Source: Lonicera japonica (Eukaryota > Streptophyta > Magnoliopsida > Dipsacales > Caprifoliaceae). From it: DNA of 64,000 bases. The stretch covers positions 79,208,919-79,272,918 of the forward strand of contig CM038465.1 in the NCBI GenBank assembly GCA_021464415.1, in the 5' to 3' direction. The notes below the pieces were generated by a model. It searched no databases. It saw only the letters and a list, made by a program, of their open reading frames with translations, and was not told the DNA's origin. A program made the translations under genes and the position numbers. The stretch's first letter is position 1, and every line of letters starts with the position of its first letter. This document shows, piece by piece, positions 34,894 through 45,379 of this stretch.

Positions 34894-35221
34894 TGTAACG
34901 ACCTGGTCCCACCTCAGTACGATATTGTCCGCTTTGGGCTACATGGTCCCACTCACCCGCACGGATTTGTTTTCGGGAGCTCACGACCAGCTTTCCAGGG
35001 GGTCACCCATCCTGGGATTGCTCTGGCCAGCTACTCGCTTAACTTCGGAGTTCTTATGGGATCCGAAGCCAGTGAGCCTCCCAAAAGGCCTCGTACTTAA
35101 TTAGCGACCGTTTCTTACTTATATGGGTTTCTAAGGATCCCCCACTTTCCGATGTGGGATGCCCCCTTTGAGCTACAATTCCTCCCCTAAGGGAGTACTC
35201 CATCACTCGCAGGGCGTTACA
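34894..35221 (-). repeat. Cassandra LTR copy 2
   Basis: 328 bp, same length as copy 1 and nearly identical to it, on the minus strand from TGTAACGCCC to CGTTACA. The 5S-derived block is about 34987-35068. Confidence 0.9.
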
Positions 35222-35557
35222 TCCTTCCCCCCAAGGGAATCGACGTCCTCGTCGACACACTGTACTCTGCGAGGTCCGCTCTGATACCATTTGTAACGAC
35301 CCGGTTCCACCTCAGTACGATATTGTTCGCTTTGGGCTACATGGTCCCACTCACCCGCACGGATTTGTTTTCGTGAGCTCCCGAAAACAAATCCGTGAGG
35401 GGAGTAGATGGACTGGCCCTGAGGGGTTGCAAGTCGCACTCGCCCAAAGCGGACAATATCGTACTGAGGTGGGACCGGGTCGTTACAAATGGTATCAGAG
35501 CGGACCCCGCAGAGTACGGTGTGTCGACGAGGACGTCGATTCCCTTGGGGGGAAGGA

Positions 35558-35822
35558 TGTAACGCCCTGCGAGTGATGGAGTACTCCCTTAGGGGAGAAA
35601 TTGTAGCTCAAAGGGGGCATCCCACATCGAAAAGTGGGGGATCCTTAGAAACCCATATAAGTAAGAAACGGTCGCTAATTAAGTACGAGGCCTTTTGGGA
35701 GGCTCACTGGCTTCCGATCCCATAAGAACTCCGAAGTTAAGCGAGTAGCTGGCCAGAGCAATCCCAGGATGGGTGACCTCCTGGGAAGCTGGTCTTGAGC
35801 TCCCGAAGATCGGGTCGTTACA
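35558..35822 (+). repeat. Cassandra LTR copy, shortened, plus orientation
   Basis: 265 bp from TGTAACGCCC to CGGGTCGTTACA. About 63 bp near the 3' end, present in the other copies between GAGCTCCCGAA and GGGTCGTTACA, are missing. Confidence 0.9.
35712..35792 (+). promoter_or_regulatory. 5S rRNA-derived pol III internal promoter in Cassandra LTR
   Basis: Contains gatcccataagaactccgaa, then agttaagcg (box A) and ggatgggtgacctcctggga (box C), as in plant 5S rRNA genes. Only the internal-control half of 5S is present, so this is not a 5S gene. Equivalent blocks sit on the minus strand at about 34589-34670 and 34987-35068. Confidence 0.88.
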
Positions 35823-35990
35823 AAATAGTAAACTCATTTGTTGAAAAAAATTATTCGTTGGTATTATGATGTAATAATATAAATTAATTCTGCCCAGTTT
35901 AATAGTATTGTATATTTTTTATCAATAATAAATCTATAGTCCTTGTATCAATATACCTTTTATCAAATTAAGAAAATATATTATTAAGGA

Positions 35991-36106
35991 AGTATATTCT
36001 AATTAGGAAACTAATTTTAAAAGTAAGAAAGTATATTCTAATTAGGAAACTAATTTTAAAAGTAAGAAAGTTTATTTTAATTAGGAAACTAATTTTAAAA
36101 GTAATA
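35991..36106. repeat. 39-bp tandem repeat, three copies
   Basis: The unit beginning agtatattctaattaggaa is repeated three times with few changes, inside AT-rich DNA. Confidence 0.9.
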
Positions 36107-36779
36107 CATTTAAAAGAATTATTAATTGGTGGATATACTTCTCAATTTTTATAAGAAAGTTTTAAGACGTTTATTTCAAGATTAACATAGATCAAGGGTG
36201 GATTAACTACAAAAATCCGTGGATAGAAATAAAATTACCCTAATTTATTCTACCACTATTTGAATAATATGCATACAATTATATTTTTAAAATGTGGTTA
36301 AGATTTAAAAATTAAAATTAGTGTTGTATGAAAAAATTCAATTCCTCTTTCTCTTAAACTAAGAGTATATTACTACTTTTTCGGGATATTGTTAAAATTA
36401 AGTTCTTTGCGAAATAGCAAAATTAGAATAAGAACTCTTAATATAAGATACAAATATATTAAAATTGCGAGTAATTACATATATATAAAAAAAATCAATA
36501 AATAGGATTTTAGATAGTGTCACTAATTATATATAGGCAAAATCGAATTGTGCCGTAAGTACGGGCATTAGCCAGTATTTAATAAATGATGAAATAGATA
36601 CATATCAAGTTTTGTTCTTTTAACTTAGATCTTGTGAGATTGAGTAAAAAAAATGAATTTATATAGGTAAAATAAGGAAAACACCTAATTTTATGAGTTT
36701 GAGTCTCAACTAATAAATTCACCTTAATTTAATATTATAACCAAATCATATAACTTTCACTTTTAGTTTTTATATACAC

Positions 36780-36812
36780 TATGTAACAACCCGTGCGTTG
36801 CATGGACGTGAT
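36780..36812 (-). repeat. Helitron-type 3' hairpin, degenerate
   Basis: ctatgtaacaacccgtgcgt followed by tgcatgg: hairpin CCGTGC-GTT-GCATGG preceded by a CTAT in place of the usual CTAG. On the minus strand this looks like a non-autonomous Helitron 3' terminus. Confidence 0.45.
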
Positions 36813-37248
36813 AAATGTTTCGGATTGGTTTGAAATAATTAGTATTAATTCAATATTATTCATAATGTTAAGAATTATTATGAATAAACATGGTTGAATT
36901 TTTAAAGAACATACGATGAATTCTCTGATATCATTTTTACAATAATATATGAAATGCTCGATTGCAACATAAAATAAATAAATGCGATTCACGATTAGTA
37001 CTTTGGTGCAAACTGACAAATATTGGTGCAAACCAAAATATTCTATAAATATTAATTCAATATTTATCCCTTTGCACTTCCTTTTGAATTAATCACCAAT
37101 ATTTCTTGCTTAACACGCGAATCAAATATTTTAACAAAATTTTATATTGTTCAATATTAATATTTTAAATCATTATTGCCCCGTAAGAAAAATAAAGTTA
37201 AAGAAATATTGGTGTAATCATTATTATGCCCCCATTTAATTTTTTAGT

Positions 37249-37432
37249 TTAGAATGTCCTTGGCCTTTGTATGCATGTGTATTAGATTATAAATTGACGT
37301 TTTTATGATCATATGTTCTCGTATAAAATTTGCGTTGTTAAAGAAATAAGCACATGCTCATATGTTCTCGTATAAAATTTGTGCTATTAAAGAAATAAGC
37401 AATATGCATACAAAGCCCAAGGACATTCTAGA
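37249..37432. repeat. Foldback plus 57-bp tandem duplication
   Basis: agaatgtccttggcctttgt at 37250 is inverted as caaagcccaaggacattcta at 37412. Between the arms a unit beginning atcatatgttctcgtataaa is repeated (about 37308 and 37356) with attaaagaaataagca. Confidence 0.75.
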
Positions 37433-37619
37433 TGTGTGACCATAATATTGATTTTGACAATTTTAGCATTCATTAATTTTAGCATAATATTGATTTTGAC
37501 AATTTTACAAACAGTTTACCTTCATTCGATTTTGATTTTGACAAATGTAGTATTTAAATAAGTTTTCCAACCACATGAATTTAGTAAGCATAATATTGAT
37601 TTTGGGAGGAAAATGATAT

Positions 37620-37860
37620 GTTTCTCAGGAAATAAGAAAGGGGAAAAAAGGGATAAACAACAAATTTTAACTTAACATAAATCAATTAAGCATCTTATAT
37701 ATGTTTACCTGAAAATTCTCCGAAAATAGATGAAAAGGATCAAAGCCGAAAAGGATTTGTTTCTCCGAAAATAAGAAAGGGAAAAAAAGGGATAAACAAT
37801 AAATTTTAACTTAACACATAAATTAAGCATCTTATATATATATATGTTCTGCTGGAATTA
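37620..37860. repeat. Diverged ~130-bp tandem duplication
   Basis: aaataagaaaggggaaaaaa ... gggataaacaacaaatttta ... taagcatcttatatatg occurs at about 37630 and again at about 37770. Confidence 0.75.
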
Positions 37861-38525
37861 CTACGAAAATAGGTGTAAAGAAAAGGTTATTACCTGGAAT
37901 GGCAGTGAGAAAAACTTGAAACATAATAAGGAGCATGACTTCACATATATATAGGACCTCGGTGAGAGAAATGGGAGAGGAAGAATCCTACAGTGTTGGA
38001 ACAGATCGAAGCCGAAGAGTTGTGTACAATGAATTTGGAGAAGTCAAAATAATAGATGGAAGGAGATGGAAGAGCATTCAAAAAGCCAAGCAAAAGATGT
38101 TAAACCATCTATTTTATCCTCTCTTCTATCAATTTGAGATCTGTTTCTTTAGAGAAGATGAGATATAAATGAGATATATAAATGCTCTATAACTAAAACG
38201 CCGACATGTGGCACTAACTTTGGTCTAATAAGGTTGCATTTTTATTTAGTTTTAATAGATACATAGAAGTTCAAATAAATATATTTTTATTAAATAAAAT
38301 AAAATAAATATATTAACGGAATGTAGCTTTCTGTTTAATATAAGCGACAGCCCGGGGAACCGACACCAAAATCATGCAAAAAGGACGCCTCTCTGATAAT
38401 TGATAAATAATAACTTTGCCTTTATTGACTTAAAATAAATAAATAAATAAATTCTTTGCTTTCTTCTTCTCATCATTCTCCCAATCACGCTCTCATTTGA
38501 ATTTTCCGAGTCTCCGCCGTGAGAG
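37861..38525. other. Upstream region of the membrane-protein gene
   Basis: A 77-codon open frame at 37935-38168 (MTSHIYRTSVREMGEEESYS...) has no recognisable domain and is not called a gene; it may be a leftover gene fragment. The rest is AT-rich; cytosine-rich leader-like sequence begins about 38455. Confidence 0.4.
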
Positions 38526-38679
38526 GTGGATCCAAAACCCCGTTCCCCCTCTCACGTGACTCCCTCTCCATTGCCACGTGCTCATAATCTCTGCCTTCAC
38601 CTCTTCCACACCCGCCCGCACCATTTTCATGAACCTCACGTTTTCAGATCTCAATCACCTTTCTTCTTCTATATACATA

Positions 38680-38680
38680 C

Positions 38681-38714
<34 letters not shown>
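38680..38714. repeat. (ATACAT)n microsatellite in 5' leader
   Basis: About five ATACAT units in the probable 5' UTR of the downstream gene. Confidence 0.85.
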
Positions 38715-38906
38715 GCATGCGTGCGCTCAGTTAGATTCCCATTTTCGCAAAAGGTATGCATCTAACTTCAATTTCAGCTTAGATCTGATTACTAGTGCCA
38801 AGAGATTTATTAGTATTTCACTGATTCAAGAATCAGCGAGGCTGGTTAGGGTTTAATCTCTTTGTCTACGCGCATTTTATTTTTTTTGACAAAATTTGAT
38901 CAAAAC

Positions 38907-40004
38907 ATGGATGATTCTACTCGAATTAGCCCTAGGATGAACTCGATTTCATTGAATAAAGAGAGAGATGGAGATTCGCATCTACCAAATTTTGAACTGG
39001 AGAAGTTTGATCATAGTGTTCAATCTGATCACCATTTTCACTCGAAGAGTGCATTGGAGATTTTGAGGGAGACGGTGAGAATTCTTCGTTATAATCTGGC
39101 GGGCTTCATGGCGATAGCAGCTTTGCTAATTTTTCCGGTATCGGCTGTTCTAATGTCGAATGTATTAGTCGATCAAGCTGTTGTTAAGAGACTAACGATA
39201 AGGCTATTGTTAATTGTCAAGGCCAGTGGACTTCCTCTTATGCCATTTATTAAACAGTCGTGCCAAAAGTTCTCAGAGATGACCATTTCAGCTATAATGT
39301 GCTTCCCTCTTTACATCACATTGTTGCTTCTTTCAAAAGCTGCAGTCGTTTACTCAGTTGATTGTACCTACTCGAGAAAAATGTTTGATGCAATGAAATT
39401 CCTTGTTATTGTTAGGAAGATTTGGAGGCGCATTGTTTCGACTTACTTGTGGGTGTGTATGGTGATTGTTGGTTGCCTCACATTGTTTCTTCTTCTTCTT
39501 GTTACCATGAGCAATTTGTTTTCTATAATTGGGTTCACATCGGACTTGAAAGTATACGCTGCTATTGCATTGGGGCTAGCCTTTTCCATCTTTTTAGCAA
39601 ATGCTATTATTATTTGCAACATTGGTGTTGTTATTTCAGTATTGGAGGATGTTTCAGGGCCGCAGGCATTGCTGAGATCCAGTGTATTGATTAGGGGGCA
39701 GACTCAAGTTGGTCTTTTGATATTTCTTGGTTCTACAATTGGGATGGCATTTGTGGAGGGTTTGTTTGAGCATAGAGTGAAGACACTAAGCTATGGAGAC
39801 GGGTCTTCAAGGATATGGGAAGGACCCCTTTTGGTGCTTATGTATTCATTTGTGACGCTTATTGATTCCATGATGAGTGCAGTTTTCTACTTCAGTTGCA
39901 AATCTTATAGTTTGGAATTCTCTAATGTAGAGTGTCAACCGGTCTTAGAAGCGTTGACTAGTTCCCCGATATCATCAAACGTTCAACGTCATGGTGTACA
40001 GTGA
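38907..40004 (+). CDS. Plant-specific multi-pass membrane protein (At1g26650/At1g69430-like)
   Basis: 365 codons, uninterrupted. The start is the ATG at 38907 (MDDSTRISPRMNS); no in-frame ATG lies upstream before the leader. The N-terminal ~70 residues are hydrophilic with HHFHSKSALEILRETVRIL. About six hydrophobic segments follow: AGFMAIAALLIFPVSAVL (near 85), ISAIMCFPLYITLLLLSKAA (near 130), YLWVCMVIVGCLTLFLLLLV (near 185), AIALGLAFSIFLANAIIICN, VGLLIFLGSTIGMAFVEGLF, and LLVLMYSFVTLIDSMMSAVF. A conserved-looking GPQALLRSSVLIRGQTQVGL lies between the fourth and fifth. The resemblance to an uncharacterised Arabidopsis membrane-protein pair is from memory; the function of that family is not known to me. 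Its position beside IPK and UXT matches those Arabidopsis genes. Confidence 0.85.
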   Translation: MDDSTRISPRMNSISLNKERDGDSHLPNFELEKFDHSVQSDHHFHSKSALEILRETVRILRYNLAGFMAIAALLIFPVSAVLMSNVLVDQAVVKRLTIRLLLIVKASGLPLMPFIKQSCQKFSEMTISAIMCFPLYITLLLLSKAAVVYSVDCTYSRKMFDAMKFLVIVRKIWRRIVSTYLWVCMVIVGCLTLFLLLLVTMSNLFSIIGFTSDLKVYAAIALGLAFSIFLANAIIICNIGVVISVLEDVSGPQALLRSSVLIRGQTQVGLLIFLGSTIGMAFVEGLFEHRVKTLSYGDGSSRIWEGPLLVLMYSFVTLIDSMMSAVFYFSCKSYSLEFSNVECQPVLEALTSSPISSNVQRHGVQ

Positions 40005-40289
40005 TTTATGATCTGAAGAATTATACAAGTTAATGACAAATAGATGGGTGCCGCTATGGGTTAAGGGTTGGACTTTTATTGCTAAAATTATGTAGTTCCC
40101 TTCATCAATGCATTGTTGAACCTTCCGGAATAGTCAATTGTGGCTAGGAGAGAACCTTCTATTGCTGGACTCTGTTTGATATATGATAGTCTGCTGCCTT
40201 TGGTGGGCTGCCAACATGGTGGCTGAAGGGAAGAATCTGAAAGCTTCATACTTGCAACATTGATGAAAATTCTCTTCCTATTTGGGAAG

Positions 40290-42235
40290 AAGTTTGGATA
40301 CTACCCTGTATTACTTTTGTCCTTGGGAATTAATACAAATTACTTTAAGTTGCTTCACTCTTGTTGTCTTATATGCTAATTATTACTGAGTGGTGCTTAA
40401 TATGATATAGGATCTGGAAACTGATAAAGAATATAATTCAGTTTTGTATACATTTAACAAAAAGATAGATATACTTTCAGGGGGGCGGTCCTTTTTCTTT
40501 GAAAATTAAATTGTGGGTTCTCTGACATGAGCAGCTCATATAGTATCTAGTTTAGTTTTTTTGTTGTTTCTGAAAATTCCAAGACAGACAACTTTTTGTC
40601 CATGATTACCTCCAAGTCAACTTGGTTGCATAAGATTACCTGTTTGTAGGAAGATCTCCTGAACCCAGTGTGTGGTAATTAGCACATGTTATATCCGAAT
40701 CAAGTAAAGTAGCAAAATGGGGATCTGGTAAGAATGAATGAATTATGACAGACACTAATGACATGTATCCGGTAAGAATGAATGAATGAATTATGATGGA
40801 CACTAAATATAAAATCTCCCTGACGCTATTAGAGTCTATAATCAGACAAGCCAGTTAATGGTCTTTTTTGGTTTACACAAACTCGCAGTTCATATTGCTG
40901 TAGATGAGTCTAAGGATGAGGTATGCAACCTTTGTCTACAAGTTCTTTGCCAGGTCATCGATAAACTGGTTATCGACATTCAGAGGGCAGTATCTTCCTG
41001 ATACACTGAAGAATCAATTGCTCAAAATCCTGATTTGATATCCAACCTCTAGTTTTTTTACCTTCTGATAGACCACGAAATGCTCTGTTTATCATTGAGC
41101 TTACTCTTTTTATGGTTGTGGAGTTATCTGCTTGAGCATGGAGCTTCATTAGGAAGTCTTACTCAGTTGTTCTCTCAAATGCAAAGCACTTCCAAATTTC
41201 CAGAGCTAAGGTAAGTTCCATCAAAATAATGGATATATCGGCATACCCGACAGTAAATGAAATTCATCATTTGTACAAAAAAAATAAAAAATGAAGGAAT
41301 TATTTGTTCTGTTTATATTACTGCTGCATCTGAGAGAATTATATTGCTAATTACATTATCAATAGCTTAACGATAAGTTATGCTCAAGCCATTTGGTTCA
41401 TCTTCATTGCTCGTTAATTTGGGTACTACCCTGTATTATTTTTGTAGTCAGCAGTTAATACAAATTACTTTAATTTGTTTCACTCTTGTTGTTTGATGTG
41501 TTACTTCTGTATGGGATTCTTTGGCGATCGCAGCTCATACGGTAACTAGTTCATTTGGTAAATACTCCCATAGCCTTAAATTGATAGTCTCACTATATTT
41601 TCAGGATGTCTCAAATGAATAGTCCCGTTTCCTTAAGACATAATCAAGGTTTCAAATCTCACAATGGAAAATAATCAATGTATCAAATCTCACGGTGGAA
41701 AAAATGTTGTATTCTTGACCATAGATTAAGTTGAGATTAGTGTAATAGTGTTTCCTTAAAAAGTAACAAGTCAAAGCGGGACTAGAATTTGAGATGGAGG
41801 GAGTAATTCAATTCCTTCAAAATTCCCATGGTTGAGACTACGTTCCGCTTATGAATTGCTTCACTTATGGTTTCTTACAATCATGTTTCGTTTCACATTT
41901 CTACCAGTTTACTTGGTTGCATGACCTTACCCAGCCTGTGGAAACTTCTAATGAACAAGTTTTCTGCGGTAATAAAGCACACCATGTACCTGAATGTAGT
42001 GAAGTCGGAGACAACATATTCCACCACTATCCATCAACTGGTTATCAACATTATGGACGGGGCAGGATATTCCTGACGCACACTGAAATGTCCATTGCTG
42101 TTGGTCCTGCTTTGGTATCCACTCCTTGAGTTTGCTCTCTTCTAAGAAACCTCCAAAGTGTCTGTTTATCATCTGAATTTATTCTGTTGTGGTTGTGCGG
42201 GTATTGTGCTCGAGTGGAGATTCATTTGGAATGGA
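40290..42235. repeat. Diverged ~1.1-kb tandem duplication behind the membrane-protein gene
   Basis: Blocks recur in order: ggatactaccctgtattact ... aatacaaattactttaa ... ttcactcttgttgt at 40296-40370 and again at about 41420-41495; cagctcatat/cagctcatac ... actagtt; ttacttggttgcat; cgataaactggttatcgaca with gcagtatcttcctgatacac at about 40960-41005 versus ccatcaactggttatcaaca with gcaggatattcctgacgcac at about 42032-42080; tgtttatcat(tgag/ctga) at 41087 and 42160. No coding potential is supported; probably duplicated 3' flank. Confidence 0.75.
41565..41803. mobile_element. Stowaway-type MITE inside the duplicated flank
   Basis: 239 bp with ends CTCCCATAG and ATGGAGGGAG and a TA on each side (41563-41564, 41804-41805). 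It interrupts only the second copy of the tandem duplication. Confidence 0.75.
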
Positions 42236-43660
42236 CTGAGTATTTTACTGTACTAAGTGGTAAAAATAAATATAAATGACTGTAAAGGGAGTTTTTTTGG
42301 TCTATAACTAAAATGATGTAAATATTCTTAACAAAACCATATGTAAATCCCAAGAGATTTGGGCTCTAAATTGAATAGAGAAAAGAAGTGAAGGAATTTA
42401 TTAGAAAAAAAATAGAAAAAAGGAGGCGAAAATAACCATTTATTGGTGGGAAAGTTGGAGGAAGTAATTGAAAAGTATTACTCCCCATTCTCAAATTATT
42501 AATTTCACTTTTTTTTTTAAATGTCTGATATTAATAATTTCATTTTTATTAGAAATAATAGATGTACGGAAATATAACAATAAAAATGTAGGTTTTTCTT
42601 AAGCTTCATCATTCTTTACTTGAAGAACAATGTTAGTTGTAAAAACCTATTTAATGAGTGTAAGAGTAAGACCTGTACCCAAATCATTTACCATTTTTTC
42701 AGTTTAGCAATTTTTTTAAACATGAATACCGAATTCGTTGCTTGAAATTTTGCAGTTTATTTATTCTTTTAAATAGAAATTCAATATCATTAATAATAAA
42801 ACCATAATATTACCACGAGAACAAAATGATCAATTCAAAGGGCGTACTGCGTACAAAGAGGTAAAACCTTGGAAACATAAGGGGAGAGAAAACATAAGTA
42901 CCCGTAAATTAATCAAAAAAGCCGTTTGAAAAGCATTCTTCATCAACGCCAGAATACAATCAAGTAGATAATTTAGCATGTACGAACAAATATTCATATA
43001 TTTGAATTAGATCTCTGCCTAAAAGTGCATGTCTACTCATCTCCCCTTCAATCCGTACTAAAAACCTTCATGTCTAAGAGGAAGAAAGACAAAAACTCAC
43101 ACAATAAGAAAAGTAGAAACCTCACAAAAGTTGATGTAGCGAAAAGCTATTAAATGGACAAATCTTTGACAAAGTAAGGAAATAAACTCTTAATATAAAG
43201 AAAACACTCAAACTTTATTAAAAAGATAGTCTGCTCAAATGATTACAATAAAATCCTCTTATAAGAAGAGACAAATGCAAGAAAAGAAACAAATTCAAAA
43301 TAATTCGAAAAACTGCCAAAAATAAAAAATCGCAGAGATCGTGGAATCTTGCTGGGTTGATGTTGAGGATCACACGGGATTTGACAGAAATCAAATTCAA
43401 CATTGCAAACTCAACTTATTGCCAAATCAAGGCATGCCTTAAATAGTAAAAATGCGGATTCGAGAGCCTAAACAAATGAATTTGGCCAAAAAAACGATGT
43501 GCATTGAACTAGCTATGCCCCCACGCAATTCTGGTCTCGACACTTTTTGGATAAAGTGGGCTTGCAACGATCCAGTGTGGCTAAGTACATATTTGCTATT
43601 TATTCTACATCAAAACTAAAATTTGATTCGAAGACATTTAAGGGTGTTTATTATATTTAT
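42236..43660. other. AT-rich spacer, no gene seen
   Basis: Contains a lone Stowaway-like end (tactccccattctcaaatta, about 42480), otherwise unremarkable. Confidence 0.5.
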
Positions 43661-43662
43661 TA

Positions 43663-43691
43663 CTAGTTAACAACCTGTGCGATGCACAGGT
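43663..43691 (-). mobile_element. Helitron 3' terminus
   Basis: On the plus strand A|CTAG (43663-43666) is followed 6 bases later by the hairpin ACCTGTGC-GAT-GCACAGGT (43673-43691). Read on the minus strand it is hairpin, short spacer, CTAG, then T: the canonical Helitron 3' end at an A/T insertion site. The body would extend to the right; the 5' TC end is not placed. Confidence 0.7.
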
Positions 43692-44094
43692 GTTTAATAA
43701 ATATACAATTTCAATAGTGTTTGTCTTAATAGCTTTGTAAAATAATTGGCTTAATTATATTGCATATGGAGAATACAATATATATTGACTCCCTTTAAAA
43801 TTAATTTTGCAACTTTTACTTTGTTATTTTCAAAAAAACATTAATTTCAATCTAATAAATGGTTGAGAATACAAATCATTTGCTATGGAAAATTCAAAAT
43901 AAGATTATTAATTTTAACACATTTAAAAAAAATAGTAGAATAAATGATGCTACTTCCAATATTATAATTATAATTATTATTGTATCATGCATTAAGAAAA
44001 TAAAAAAGTAATTAATGTTACTACAATTAAGAATATAAGAAAAATAATTAATGACTAATTAATGTATCTACTTCCTTCATTGTACTATATAGTA

Positions 44095-44121
44095 CTAGTT
44101 TCAAACCCATGCGATGCATGG
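44095..44121 (-). mobile_element. Second Helitron 3' terminus
   Basis: CTAG at 44095-44098 with hairpin CCATGC-GAT-GCATGG at 44107-44121, same orientation as the terminus 432 bp to the left. Suggests one non-autonomous Helitron inserted in or beside another. Confidence 0.65.
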
Positions 44122-44479
44122 ATGTTTAGACATATTTTTTTCATAAATTTAAAAAGACTTTCTTTAAGAATATAAAATAATGACCAAATACTTTTATTTT
44201 TAAGATTACAAATGTGTGTTTAGTTTTAAATAGTTACAACAACAACAACAACAACAATAAAAAAAAAGAAAAGAAAAAAAAACAAAACCAAACCAACTAA
44301 CATCTAAATGCCCTCATCTTTCATTACTTGATCACTAGATATAGAGTATGACTGCCATTAATGATTATTAAGGTTATGCATATGCTATATGACAGCATAA
44401 TTCACTATTTGTTATATGAGTTATATAATTCATTATCTCTCATAACTTAACTTTGATGTATGAAATAATGACAATGCAT

Positions 44480-45374
44480 TAAGGGTGCAAATTAGTAACC
44501 TAATTCACCTCGACAACCACGAGCTGATGAGTGACCATCCACGTCAGCGATCAAACCTATTATAATGAAAGGAGCTTGAAAGAGCCATGCTCGAGTACAA
44601 TGGGGAGGTCGGAGTTCTTTATGGCTTGGTGTCTGGTCCAAGAATTGATTTCGCACAACAAATTACAGAGCTCAAAGGCCATAACTCTTTCGACGGGCTC
44701 TGGAGCTCTCTCATATAACCACTCTGCCAGAGTGGTTAACAGAGGCGTGGGTGACTACTGCTAACTCAGTCAGACGCCGCAGAACCCCCTTAACTTCATT
44801 AAATGCACACCAACTGCATTTAATGCAATAGAATTCATGGAGAAGTAAGATCAAAGTTGGTGATGATCAGGGCATGATTTCAGACATGCTCGGGGGACTC
44901 TCTAACACGTCTTCCTCTCATTCATTTATATATATAATAAACATTTATTTTTCTCAACAACCAATTCACCTGAATTAAACCAAATTCAATTAAGATCAAC
45001 CACTTCTGAACAACTTAGGAGAATACAAAAGCAATAGAGCAGTCACCAAAGAGAGAGATAGAACTCCAGAGCACACATTAGAGCTCCTAACACAATGAGG
45101 TTAAAACTCGTGGAGTTCAAGCACACTCTCATTGTAATATTGTGAGGATATAATAGCCAGAGAGACTTTTGTGAGTTTGTAATAGTCATTCAGTTATTCT
45201 CAATACAAACCAAACCGAGCTCCTAACTCTATTCCACAAGAGGATGACTAACCCATATTTTCATATGAGGCTAACATCCTCTATATATCTTTGACTCTCT
45301 TAGCTTGCTATATTTATTACGTTAATCATTTGACTGTGTGATCTAAACTACCATTTTAGTTTAACGCACCAACA
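44480..45374 (+). mobile_element. Solo LTR with exact TGCAT target duplication
   Basis: 895 bp flanked by TGCAT on both sides (44475-44479 and 45375-45379). It starts TAAGGGTGCAAATTAG (terminal TG apparently mutated to TA) and ends AACGCACCAACA. A TATA box (tatatatataataaac near 44926) and a probable transcript start follow the usual U3/R order. No internal domain follows, so it is a solo LTR formed by recombination. Gypsy or copia type cannot be told from the LTR alone. Confidence 0.8.
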
Positions 45375-45379
45375 TGCAT

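Larger units (their letters stand above)
34496..35822. mobile_element. Cassandra TRIM multimer, head-to-head inverted
   Basis: Cassandra elements are small non-coding LTR retrotransposons whose LTRs contain 5S rRNA sequence. Order here: minus-strand LTR (34496-34823), internal domain (34824-34893), LTR (34894-35221), internal (35222-35291), truncated LTR (35292-about 35380); then in the opposite orientation a truncated LTR (about 35380-35487), internal (35488-35557) and LTR (35558-35822). Each internal domain is exactly 70 bp and holds the primer site ATGGTATCAGAGC and a purine tract (GGGGGGAAGGA). The junction is a palindrome around cggattTGTTTTCG / CGAAAACAaatccg. aaaat borders both outer ends (34491-34495 and, overlapping one LTR base, 35822-35826). 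Confidence 0.92.

Noticed and set aside
34656..35725. Repeated 78-codon frames beginning MVSERT
   Set aside because: They are the same non-coding Cassandra LTR/internal sequence translated in its several copies.
34589..35792. 5S rRNA genes
   Set aside because: Only the box A to box C half is present, embedded in LTRs with TG..CA ends and a primer site; these are Cassandra elements.
37935..38168. 77-codon frame MTSHIYRTSV...
   Set aside because: No recognisable domain, sits in repeat-rich DNA and has no visible gene structure.
41851..42172. Overlapping frames on both strands after the membrane-protein gene
   Set aside because: They lie in the duplicated non-coding flank and are not conserved between the two copies.
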